A stretch of DNA of 5,470 nt from an uncultured Prevotellaceae bacterium (GTDB lineage Bacteria; Bacteroidota; Bacteroidia; Bacteroidales; Bacteroidaceae): the NCBI GenBank assembly GCA_946415695.1, contig CAMKTM010000164.1:1-5470 (forward strand), in the 5' to 3' direction. Under the pieces are notes generated by a model. The model made no database searches and was not told where the DNA came from. It worked only from the letters and a program-made list of their open reading frames with translations. This document shows positions 1-5,334 of this stretch, piece by piece; within the stretch, counting starts at the first letter, position 1; every line of letters begins with the position of its first letter. Both the position numbers and the translations under genes were made by a program.

Positions 1-796
1 CCTCGACGTCTGTGACGCGGTCGCTCCATCCGTTCATGATGACGGCAGGGCTGTGTGTCGTGAGGATAATCTGTACGTTAGGGTTGAGGTCTATCAAGAG
101 GTCGAGCAACCTTTGCTGCCATTCGACGTGAAGGCTTACTTCCGGCTCGTCCATGAAAAGCACGAAGGGCCGGCCTTCTTGCACCAGAACGGTAAGCAGG
201 ATGATGAGCATTTGCTTCTCGCCGCTTGAAAGCTTATAAGAGGAAATGGTTTCACCATAACTGTCGAAATAAATCTCGTTCCGGTCGCGTTTGATGGTCT
301 TGCCTGTCTCGCTAAACAGTTCGTCAACGATGTCCTGGAAATGTGACTTCTTGTTAGCAAGTTCTTGCACTTTCTTTGGCGCTTCAGGGTCTTGGCTCGT
401 GAAGAGTTCCACCATACGGTTCGAGAGGTTGACCTGATAGTCGAGCCATTTGCGCTGCAAGTGATAGATGTGCAGGTCGAGCTCTGTCTGGAGCTGGACA
501 TCGGTGACCTTGTTCATCAGTTCGCTCGATAGGATAGGGCGGTCGAAGGAACGAATGACATCGAAATCCACGGACTTTGCATCGGCAGGGAAGAAGGTGA
601 GGCGTACGCCGTCGTTGCGGCGCATTTCCTTGTCAATGTCGAGCAGATGAATGATGACGCGGTTCAGTATCGTGCTTTTGCCCACGCCGTTTACACCGCT
701 CAGGATGTTCACTCCCGGCTGCAAGTCCCAGCAAATATGCTTGTGTCCGTTCCATAGTGCATCTATCTCAATGCGTTCAATGTATTGTCCGTTCAT
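1..796 (-). CDS. ABC-class AAA ATPase (AAA_15/AAA_21 type), 3' end cut off by the window edge
   Basis: The reading frame is open for 265 codons from ATG at 796 to the left edge, so the C-terminus is missing. It has every motif of an ABC/SMC-like ATPase in order: an N-terminal strand with the family pattern IERIEI-x-LW (residues 6-15), a Walker A loop GVNGVGKST (34-42), a charged helical insertion (about 95-175), an ABC signature LSSGEKQ (189-195), a Walker B strand FVLFMDEPE (211-219), a D-loop (SLH, 221-223) and a switch histidine in TTHSP (H248). Such proteins dimerise around ATP and usually drive a nuclease or other effector, either fused to them or encoded next door. Relatives include the OLD, PARIS (AriA) and RloC-like ATPases. 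The start fits the family, because the first strand begins a few residues later. It lies 24 bases after the TIR-like gene, so the two are probably co-transcribed. The role in defence is inferred; the ATPase class is clear. A nuclease or TOPRIM domain, or a DUF4435 partner, may follow beyond the edge. Confidence 0.9.
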   Translation of the reverse strand, partial: MNGQYIERIEIDALWNGHKHICWDLQPGVNILSGVNGVGKSTILNRVIIHLLDIDKEMRRNDGVRLTFFPADAKSVDFDVIRSFDRPILSSELMNKVTDVQLQTELDLHIYHLQRKWLDYQVNLSNRMVELFTSQDPEAPKKVQELANKKSHFQDIVDELFSETGKTIKRDRNEIYFDSYGETISSYKLSSGEKQMLIILLTVLVQEGRPFVLFMDEPEVSLHVEWQQRLLDLLIDLNPNVQIILTTHSPAVIMNGWSDRVTDVE

Positions 797-820
797 GTTA
801 GGAAATTCGCATTATCTTAT

Positions 821-1348
821 TTAGAATATGGTTGTTGAGTTCCAAGGATAGGTTTGGGCACCGACGGAGAAGGTGCCGAGGGCGCGTTCCAACTTGTCTT
901 GTGTCAAGGGGATATGGCACATTCGTGCGCTGTCGCGACCGATGTACTTGCGTATCTTGTTGGGAAGTTTCGCCCAGTTGTCTTCAACGGAATGGTCGTC
1001 GAGTTGCACTTTGTCAACGTAAGCGATGATAACCGGCAAGTGAAAGCGGTTCACCGCCTTGCTGATTTGCCAGTTGAGGATAGGGCTTTCCACGTTTGTG
1101 ATGGGCGAGACAAGCACGAGCAGGTTGTCGGCCTGTGCCATGAGGGCAAGCAGGCGAGTCTTGACAGTACTATCGACGAGGTCGTCGTGTTCGCTGGAGA
1201 AGTTGATTTCGTCCATGTTCAGGAAACGGAATCTGTCGGGACGCATTCTTTGCCAGGCGTGAAGCTGCTGGAAAGTTCGCAGGTTGCTGTTCACGTGGTC
1301 GAGTACGCCCGTTGCATCGTAGGCAATGTAAGTCTTATGAGTGTTCAT
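821..1348 (-). CDS. TIR-like domain protein (MTH538/ThsB-like)
   Basis: This is a 175-residue single-domain protein without signal peptide or membrane segment. The layout matches the MTH538/ThsB TIR-like family: a first strand KTYIAYDA (5-12), a helix ending in HAWQRM (30-35), a second strand RFRFLNMDEINF (39-50), a helix of about residues 57-72 (DSTVKTRLLALMAQAD), a hydrophobic strand NLLVLVSPIT (75-84), a segment SPILNWQISKAV (88-99) and another strand LPVIIAYVD (104-112). The C-terminus has the family-like pattern HIPLTQDKLERAL (145-157). Proteins of this family sense or signal infection in Thoeris by making NAD-derived messengers, and others bind nucleotides. The typical W-E-I of the family reads W93-Q94-I95 here, so catalysis cannot be assumed. 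It is the first gene of a likely operon with the ABC-class ATPase 24 bases downstream. No ThsA-like SIR2 or macro-domain effector is visible. The fold call rests on pattern recognition without an alignment; a divergent flavodoxin-like domain is the main alternative. Confidence 0.72.
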   Translation of the reverse strand: MNTHKTYIAYDATGVLDHVNSNLRTFQQLHAWQRMRPDRFRFLNMDEINFSSEHDDLVDSTVKTRLLALMAQADNLLVLVSPITNVESPILNWQISKAVNRFHLPVIIAYVDKVQLDDHSVEDNWAKLPNKIRKYIGRDSARMCHIPLTQDKLERALGTFSVGAQTYPWNSTTIF

Positions 1349-1365
1349 GGTGTTATTTTGTGTTC

Positions 1366-1379
1366 TATCTTCAAAGATA
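1366..1379. repeat. 14-base palindrome in the operon leader
   Basis: TATCTT and AAGATA form a perfect 6-bp inverted repeat around a 2-base centre (CA). It lies in the predicted 5' leader between promoter and start codon of the TIR-like gene, about 18 bases before the ATG. The 2-base centre is too small for an RNA hairpin loop unless the stem opens to 4 bp, so a dimeric repressor site is the more natural reading. A chance match in AT-rich DNA is possible. Confidence 0.35.
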
Positions 1380-1414
1380 TTGCGTTCTGTTCGCTATGAT
1401 TTTCTATTCAATCC

Positions 1415-1446
1415 GCAAAGTTACGAAAAAAACAAAGACAAAACAA
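1415..1446 (-). promoter_or_regulatory. Bacteroidetes-type promoter of the TIR-like/ATPase operon
   Basis: On the minus strand a -7 element TAACTTTGC (1423 to 1415) is preceded by TTTG (1446 to 1443) with exactly 19 bases between them. This fits the TTTG-N19-21-TAnnTTTG consensus of the Bacteroidetes primary sigma factor. Transcription would start near 1407, giving a 5' leader of about 60 bases. Other TTTG-like words nearby (plus-strand CAAA at 1433 and 1439) are at poorer spacing. Confidence 0.8.
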
Positions 1447-1500
1447 AATAATTGGGATGAATTTTATATTAGTAAACATAATCACAATTATGATTTTGGC

Positions 1501-1676
1501 GTGTGTCGTTTTAATTTTATGCGTGTGTCGTTGGAAATTTATCAGTGTGTCGTTGGAAAACTACACACGTCATCTTCAAAAACACGGCACGCCTCGTTTG
1601 CCAACACGGCACGCTCTTATTGCCAACGAGGCACGCTCTTATTGGAATAAAGCCACGCTCTTATCTAAACAGACCC
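1501..1676. repeat. Degenerate 22-base tandem array, eight phased units
   Basis: Units begin every 22 bases at 1501, 1523, 1545, 1567, 1589, 1611, 1633 and 1655. The first three share GTGTGTCGTT exactly, and the second and third also share the following GGAAA. The later units share a GGCACGC word at 1586, 1608 and 1630, with a variant GCCACGC at 1652, followed by TCTTAT in the last three. The two halves differ in sequence but keep the same phase, and unit 4 (1567) is intermediate, which suggests one decayed array. An exact inverted pair GCCTCGTT (1591-1598) / AACGAGGC (1625-1632) lies inside it, and GTGTGT (1545-1550) / ACACAC (1563-1568) forms another dyad. There are no unique spacers, so it is not a CRISPR. 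Function is unknown; phased protein binding upstream of the operon promoter or a decayed intergenic repeat are both possible. Confidence 0.8.
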
Positions 1677-1703
1677 GTAGGTTTGGTTTTCATCGACCTC
1701 ACG

Positions 1704-2408
1704 TTACGTCAGGTAAAAGGCATGTGTTAATTCTTGATATGTTTGGCTTCGGCTTCCGTCTGGAGCGTTCAGGCAAAGCTTTTGCTCATGGCACGAAACG
1801 CTTTGCGCCTTAGTGAAAGTCAATAAGGTTCGCCGTGGTGGCTTCTTTTCTGGTGTATAGACCGTGCAGCGACGAGACAGACGCAGACCATTCGTAAGGC
1901 AAAGCCCGACAACATCGAGAACATGTTCGCAAGGGATGATCATCGAGAAATTTCCTTTACCCGTAAGCAACGAAGCAACCTTCGCGATTAGCTGCGGGAA
2001 AGGCAGGCTTCTGTTGTTGCGAGCCAAAGCACGGGGTTCGTCGTCGGGCAAGGTGTCCTCAGTAAAGAAAGGCGGATTGCAGAGAATCGCGTCAAAACAA
2101 ACGTCTGGAGAGTAAGTCAATACATCCTGAAACTCGCAGCTAACACGTTCGCAGAAAGGACTATCGGCGATGTTCTCCCTTGCTTGCTTCACGGCCGCCT
2201 CGTCAATGTCTATGCCAACGACCACAGCTTGCGGATTCCTCTGCGCAGCCATCAAAGCAATAAGCCCGGTGCCTGTACCGATGTCCAGAATGCGTTTGCC
2301 TTCGACATTGCCCCAAGCACCAAGCAGGACACCGTCCGTGCCAACCTTCATGGCGCAGCGGTCGTGGCGGATGCAGAACTGCTTGAAACGGAAAAAGTCG
2401 TTTGCCAT
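1704..2408 (-). CDS. trmN6: tRNA1(Val) (adenine(37)-N6)-methyltransferase
   Basis: This is a 234-residue cytosolic enzyme of the TrmN6 (YfiC) family, which uses S-adenosylmethionine to methylate N6 of adenosine 37, next to the anticodon of tRNA1(Val). The N-terminus FRFKQFCIRHDRCAMKVGTD (residues 6-25) followed by GVLLGAW is the family hallmark. Next come the SAM-binding loop LDIGTGTGLIAL (41-52), the acidic residues after strand 2 (GIDIDE, 65-70), and the N6-adenine methyltransferase motif NPPFF (111-115). Length is close to the usual 230-250 residues and no part is missing. The chosen ATG at 2406-2408 places the hallmark six residues in; an upstream ATG at 2413-2415 is in another frame. It is divergent from lon, with 214 bases between the start codons, and has its own promoter-like element. 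In other bacteria the gene is non-essential and linked to stress tolerance; no special role is visible here. Confidence 0.93.
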   Translation of the reverse strand: MANDFFRFKQFCIRHDRCAMKVGTDGVLLGAWGNVEGKRILDIGTGTGLIALMAAQRNPQAVVVGIDIDEAAVKQARENIADSPFCERVSCEFQDVLTYSPDVCFDAILCNPPFFTEDTLPDDEPRALARNNRSLPFPQLIAKVASLLTGKGNFSMIIPCEHVLDVVGLCLTNGLRLSRRCTVYTPEKKPPRRTLLTFTKAQSVSCHEQKLCLNAPDGSRSQTYQELTHAFYLT

Positions 2409-2413
2409 CTCTC

Positions 2414-2446
2414 ATTTACCATTTAATCATTTACCATTTACTATTT
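2414..2446 (-). repeat. Three copies of AAATNGTAAAT before the trmN6 start codon
   Basis: On the minus strand the 11-base motif AAATNGTAAAT occurs at 2414-2424, 2429-2439 and 2436-2446, the last two sharing four bases. The first two belong to a 14-base direct repeat with a 15-base period (2412-2425 and 2427-2440 on the plus strand). The motif is in the predicted leader on the coding strand of trmN6. The same motif is found before lon. Confidence 0.75.
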
Positions 2447-2449
2447 TCT

Positions 2450-2481
2450 GCAAATTTACAATAATTTATTGTGGGCACACA
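2450..2481 (-). promoter_or_regulatory. Probable trmN6 promoter
   Basis: On the minus strand TAAATTTGC (2458 to 2450) matches the Bacteroidetes -7 element TAnnTTTG. Nineteen bases upstream is TGTG (2481 to 2478), a three-of-four match to the -33 TTTG. The transcript would start near 2443 and have a leader of about 35 bases made largely of the AAATNGTAAAT repeats. Confidence 0.6.
2459..2471. repeat. 13-bp palindrome between the divergent trmN6 and lon promoters
   Basis: CAATAA, a central T, then TTATTG form a perfect dyad. It abuts the trmN6 -7 element and occupies its -7/-33 spacer, and it lies about 30 bases upstream of the lon -7 element. That position would suit an operator acting on one or both divergent genes. 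The site is AT-rich, so chance is possible. Confidence 0.35.
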
Positions 2482-2486
2482 CATCA

Positions 2487-2510
2487 TTTGACTTTTTTTT
2501 TGTACTTTTG
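2487..2510 (+). promoter_or_regulatory. Probable lon promoter
   Basis: TACTTTTG (2503-2510) fits the Bacteroidetes -7 consensus TAnnTTTG and sits after a T-run. The nearest TTTG (2487-2490) is only 12 bases upstream, shorter than the usual 19-21, so the -33 element is poor or degenerate. Transcription would begin near 2517, giving an unusually long leader of about 105 bases for lon. Confidence 0.5.
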
Positions 2511-2529
2511 CCGCGCTTTTATTCAATTA

Positions 2530-2557
2530 GTGAAGAACGAAGAGTGAAGAGTGAAGA
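2530..2557 (+). repeat. Four tandem heptamers in the lon leader
   Basis: Four 7-base units follow one another without gaps: GTGAAGA, ACGAAGA, GTGAAGA, GTGAAGA. They lie at the start of the predicted lon mRNA leader. Such a perfect short repeat can change length by slipped-strand replication. It is not in a coding frame of any supported gene. Confidence 0.7.
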
Positions 2558-2577
2558 ATAAAAGTAACCAGATTTCT

Positions 2578-2615
2578 AAATCGTAAATAAATTGTAAATA
2601 GGCTAAATCGTAAAT
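2578..2615 (+). repeat. Three copies of AAATNGTAAAT before the lon start codon
   Basis: The 11-base motif occurs at 2578-2588, 2589-2599 (directly abutting) and 2605-2615, ending seven bases before the lon ATG. Two copies have C and one T at the variable position. It is the same motif, in the same orientation relative to the gene, as that before trmN6. No Shine-Dalgarno is visible; AT-rich leaders are typical of Bacteroidetes translation initiation. Confidence 0.75.
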
Positions 2616-2622
2616 TATTTCG

Positions 2623-5091
2623 ATGTTTGAGAACAACAAGAAAACTTATTCCTTTGTGGCTGAAGTTTCGGGAGAAACCGACAAGTTGATTCATGCGACA
2701 TACGGCGGAGAGATGCCCATCATCACGCTTCGCGACAACATCTTCTTCCCTGGAACTGTTTCCCCCATCACCGTCGGACGAAAGTATAGCATTAAGACAT
2801 TGCGCAAGTTGGAGCGCACGGACGGCATGGTCGCGCTGCTGACCCAGAAGACACCCGAAGTGGATATGCCGCAAACAGACGACCTCTACCCCATCGGCGT
2901 GGCTGCGAAGCTCGTCCACTCAATGAAGATGCCCGACGGCACCTACAATGCGCTCTTCCAGGCGTTCAACCGAATAAAGATATTGGAACTCCGGCAGGTC
3001 AACGGAAGCTATGAAGGCTCCGTAACCATTATGACCGACCTCATGCCAGAGCGTTTGGAGCAAACCGAATATAAGACCATGCTGGCAATGCTCAAGGAAC
3101 GCACGAGCTTGCTGATGAACATTCTCGACGACTATCCGGACGAGCTGACGCAATACATCAACAACATGGAGCCTTCCACCTTCATGCTCAACACGATATG
3201 CAGCTACCTGCCGCTCTCCATCGAGCAGAAGTATCAGCTCCTCTCCTGCCCCACCGAACTTGCACGCCTCCAGCAAGCCATACAGTTCGCCAACAACATC
3301 ATCGAACTGATGCAGCTCAAGCGGAAGATTGAAAACAAGACACGCAGCGACCTCGACCAGCAGCAGCGCGAATACTTCCTCCGCCAGCAGGTGCAGAACA
3401 TACAGACCGAGCTGGGCGACAAGGACGAATCGAGCGTCAAGCAGGAAGACATCAGCAACCTGAAGGGCAAAGCAGAAGCTAAGCACTGGAGCAAGGAAAC
3501 AGCCGAAGTCTTCGACAAAGAGCTGAGCAAGCTGAACCGCATCAACATCCAGTCGCCCGACTACAATGTGCAACTGCAGTTCCTTCAGACCTTGGTAGAA
3601 CTGCCCTGGAACGAATGCACCAAGGACAACACCGACATCGAAAGAGCGGAAAAGAAGCTCAACCGCGACCACTACGGCATGGAGAAGGTCAAGGAACGCA
3701 TCCTCGAGCACCTTGCCGTGCTGAAGATGAGGAAAGACCGTCAAAGCCCAATCATCTGCCTCTACGGCCCTCCCGGCGTGGGAAAGACGAGTCTGGGCAA
3801 AAGCATTGCCGAAGCATTGGGAAGAAAATACGTCCGCGTCAGCCTTGGCGGCGTTCACGACGAAAGCGAGATACGCGGACATCGCCGCACATACATCGGA
3901 GCCATGCCAGGCCGCATCATTCAAGGCATGCAAAAAGCAGGCAGCTCCAACCCCGTCTTCATCCTCGACGAGATAGACAAACTCTCGATGGGTTCCGTTC
4001 ATGGCGACCCTTCCTCTGCACTCCTCGAAGTGCTCGACCCCGAGCAGAACATCGCCTTCCACGACAACTATGTTGACCTCGACTACGACCTCAGCAAAGT
4101 CATGTTCATTGCCACAGCCAACGACACCAGCACCATTCCCCGTCCCCTACTCGACCGCATGGAACTCATCGAAGTCGATGGCTATATCACGGAAGAGAAG
4201 ATTGAGATAGCCCGCCGGCACCTCGTCCCCAAGAACAAAGAGAAGAACGGCCTGAAGGAACATACAGCCCTCAAGGTGGCAAAGCCTGCCTTGGAGTTCA
4301 TCATCGAACGATATACACGAGAGAGCGGAGTGCGAAGCCTCGAGAAGCAAATCGACAAACTCTTCCGCCGCGTTGCCCTTCGCGTGGCAAAAGGCGAACT
4401 GGAGCACGACCACAGCATCACCGCAGAAGAAACCGAAGAACTCCTCGGCAAACCCATCTACAGCCGCGACTCCTATCAAGGCAACGACTACGCAGGCGTT
4501 GTGACAGGATTGGCTTGGACAAGCGTAGGCGGCGAAATCCTTTTCATCGAGACAAGCTTGAGCCGAGGCAAAGGAAGCAAAATAACCCTTACCGGCAACC
4601 TCGGCGACATTATGAAGGAGAGCGCACTCCTCGCCCTCGAATACATCCGCGCCCATGCCGACCGGCTGAACATCGACAGCCGCATCTTCGAGAACTACAA
4701 CCTGCACATCCACGTGCCGGAAGGCGCTGTGCCAAAGGACGGACCGAGCGCCGGCATCACCATGGCAACCAGCATCGCCTCGGCACTCACTCAAAGGAAA
4801 GTGCGCTCAAGTCTGGCCATGACAGGCGAGATAACCCTTCGCGGAAAAGTGCTGCCCGTGGGTGGCATCCGCGAAAAGATACTCGCAGCCAAACGTGCCG
4901 GCATCAAGGACATCATCCTCTGCCAGGAGAACAAAAAAGACATAGAGGAGATACCCGAAGAATACCTCAAAGGCCTCACCTTCCACTATGCCACAGACAT
5001 TCAGGATGTCCTCGACTTCGCCTTGCTCGACGAAAAAGTGAAGCATCCCATCGCTTTCACATTTGAAGAGACAAAGGAAGAAAAAGAATAA
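2623..5091 (+). CDS. lon: ATP-dependent Lon protease
   Basis: This complete 822-residue LonA-type serine protease unfolds and degrades misfolded and short-lived regulatory proteins in the cytosol as a hexameric ring. The N-terminal substrate-binding LON domain starts near residue 31 (MPIITLRDNIFFPGTVSPIT) and runs to about 230, followed by a helical coiled-coil linker (about 230-340). The AAA module has Walker A GPPGVGKTS (382-390), a GHRRTYIGAMPG pore region (419-430), Walker B VFILDEID (445-452), sensor-1 asparagine N500, a likely arginine finger R512 in LLDRME, and a sensor-2 arginine R571 in SGVRSLE. The protease domain (about 610-805) has the nucleophile S709 in PKDGPSAG and the catalytic K752, 43 residues later as in E. 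coli Lon (S679/K722). Length is typical for the phylum; the acidic, lysine-rich tail (about 815-822) is unremarkable. It appears monocistronic, with its own promoter-like element and a strong terminator after the stop. No heat-shock-type operator was recognised. Confidence 0.98.
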   Translation: MFENNKKTYSFVAEVSGETDKLIHATYGGEMPIITLRDNIFFPGTVSPITVGRKYSIKTLRKLERTDGMVALLTQKTPEVDMPQTDDLYPIGVAAKLVHSMKMPDGTYNALFQAFNRIKILELRQVNGSYEGSVTIMTDLMPERLEQTEYKTMLAMLKERTSLLMNILDDYPDELTQYINNMEPSTFMLNTICSYLPLSIEQKYQLLSCPTELARLQQAIQFANNIIELMQLKRKIENKTRSDLDQQQREYFLRQQVQNIQTELGDKDESSVKQEDISNLKGKAEAKHWSKETAEVFDKELSKLNRINIQSPDYNVQLQFLQTLVELPWNECTKDNTDIERAEKKLNRDHYGMEKVKERILEHLAVLKMRKDRQSPIICLYGPPGVGKTSLGKSIAEALGRKYVRVSLGGVHDESEIRGHRRTYIGAMPGRIIQGMQKAGSSNPVFILDEIDKLSMGSVHGDPSSALLEVLDPEQNIAFHDNYVDLDYDLSKVMFIATANDTSTIPRPLLDRMELIEVDGYITEEKIEIARRHLVPKNKEKNGLKEHTALKVAKPALEFIIERYTRESGVRSLEKQIDKLFRRVALRVAKGELEHDHSITAEETEELLGKPIYSRDSYQGNDYAGVVTGLAWTSVGGEILFIETSLSRGKGSKITLTGNLGDIMKESALLALEYIRAHADRLNIDSRIFENYNLHIHVPEGAVPKDGPSAGITMATSIASALTQRKVRSSLAMTGEITLRGKVLPVGGIREKILAAKRAGIKDIILCQENKKDIEEIPEEYLKGLTFHYATDIQDVLDFALLDEKVKHPIAFTFEETKEEKE

Positions 5092-5129
5092 ACCACGGGC
5101 CTTACCATCGCTAACAATAACAACGGATT

Positions 5130-5198
5130 ACACGGACTTCAAGGATTATCCTAACGCTAAATATCAGCGTGGCTTAAATCCTTGAAGTCCGTGTTTTT
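5130..5198 (+). terminator. Strong hairpin terminator after lon, nested in a larger inverted repeat
   Basis: An 18-bp perfect stem (5130-5147 with 5177-5194) is followed by a T-run (5194-5198), 39 bases after the lon stop codon. Inside the loop a second small hairpin ACGCT/AGCGT (5154-5158 and 5166-5170) is possible. Outside, ATAACAACG (5117-5125) pairs with CGTTGTTAT (5199-5207) across a short mismatched stretch, so the complete symmetric element covers 5117-5207. Only lon, on the left, is seen to need it. The long stem is much longer than a minimal terminator and may also be a mobile or interspersed intergenic repeat. Confidence 0.75.
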
Positions 5199-5258
5199 CG
5201 TTGTTATGTGATATTTGACGATACTTGCCCGCGTGCGGAGGGTCATGCGGCATGGCTT

Positions 5259-5334
5259 GTTGTTTGCTTCTACATGTACAAGCAATTGCTTTTACATGTA
5301 CGTGCAATTGCTTGTACATGTAGAAGCAAACAAC
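5259..5334. repeat. 76-bp near-perfect palindrome with cores every 11 bp
   Basis: Arms of 31 bases (5259-5289 and 5304-5334) are perfectly complementary, and the 14 bases between them contain a central TACATGTA on the same symmetry axis (5296.5), so only three base pairs near the middle fail. The element consists of alternating 8-bp palindromes TACATGTA (5271-5278, 5293-5300, 5315-5322) and GCAATTGC (5282-5289, 5304-5311), with symmetry centres at exact 11-base steps. As a direct repeat this is a 22-base period with three units. It could fold as a cruciform or as a long RNA hairpin on either strand, or bind an array of dimeric proteins on one DNA face. It lacks a T-run directly after the stem, which argues against an ordinary terminator. 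Confidence 0.85.

Larger units (their letters stand above)
1349..1703. other. Gene-free spacer between trmN6 and the TIR-like operon
   Basis: Both flanking genes read leftward, so this is the upstream region of the operon and the downstream region of trmN6. From left to right it holds the leader palindrome, the promoter, an AT-rich stretch (about 1424-1500) with a small imperfect dyad near 1479-1497 (AATCA and TGATT arms at 1480-1484 and 1491-1495), and the 22-base periodic array. Open frames crossing it run through the repeats and have no protein-like character. No convincing terminator for trmN6 was seen after its stop codon at 1704-1706. Confidence 0.7.

Noticed and set aside
1..796. ABC transporter ATPase
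   Set aside because: There is an insertion of about 150 residues between Walker A and the signature, the motif is LSSGEKQ with Walker B MDEPE followed by SLH, and no permease is nearby; this fits the non-transport AAA_15/AAA_21 class.
821..1348. Complete Thoeris system
   Set aside because: Only a ThsB-like component is suggested. The neighbour is an ABC-class ATPase, not a ThsA with SIR2 or macro-like domains.
854..1399. 181-codon plus-strand frame opposite the TIR-like gene
   Set aside because: The minus-strand frame has coherent fold-like strand/helix patterning and a matching promoter; the plus-strand frame has neither.
1501..1676. CRISPR array
   Set aside because: The period is only 22 bases and the whole unit is degenerate repeat, with no constant repeat separated by unique spacers of 30 bases or more; no cas genes are present.
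1312..1813. Plus-strand open frames through the 22-base array (112, 118 and 61 codons)
   Set aside because: They cross the repeat array and the antisense of trmN6, have no recognisable domain, and arise from repeat-driven lack of stop codons.
2920..4062. 380-codon minus-strand frame inside lon
   Set aside because: It is antisense to a clearly conserved lon coding region with intact catalytic motifs, and its composition reflects the complement of lon codons.
5259..5334. CRISPR-like palindromic repeats
   Set aside because: The element is one continuous palindrome without unique spacers.
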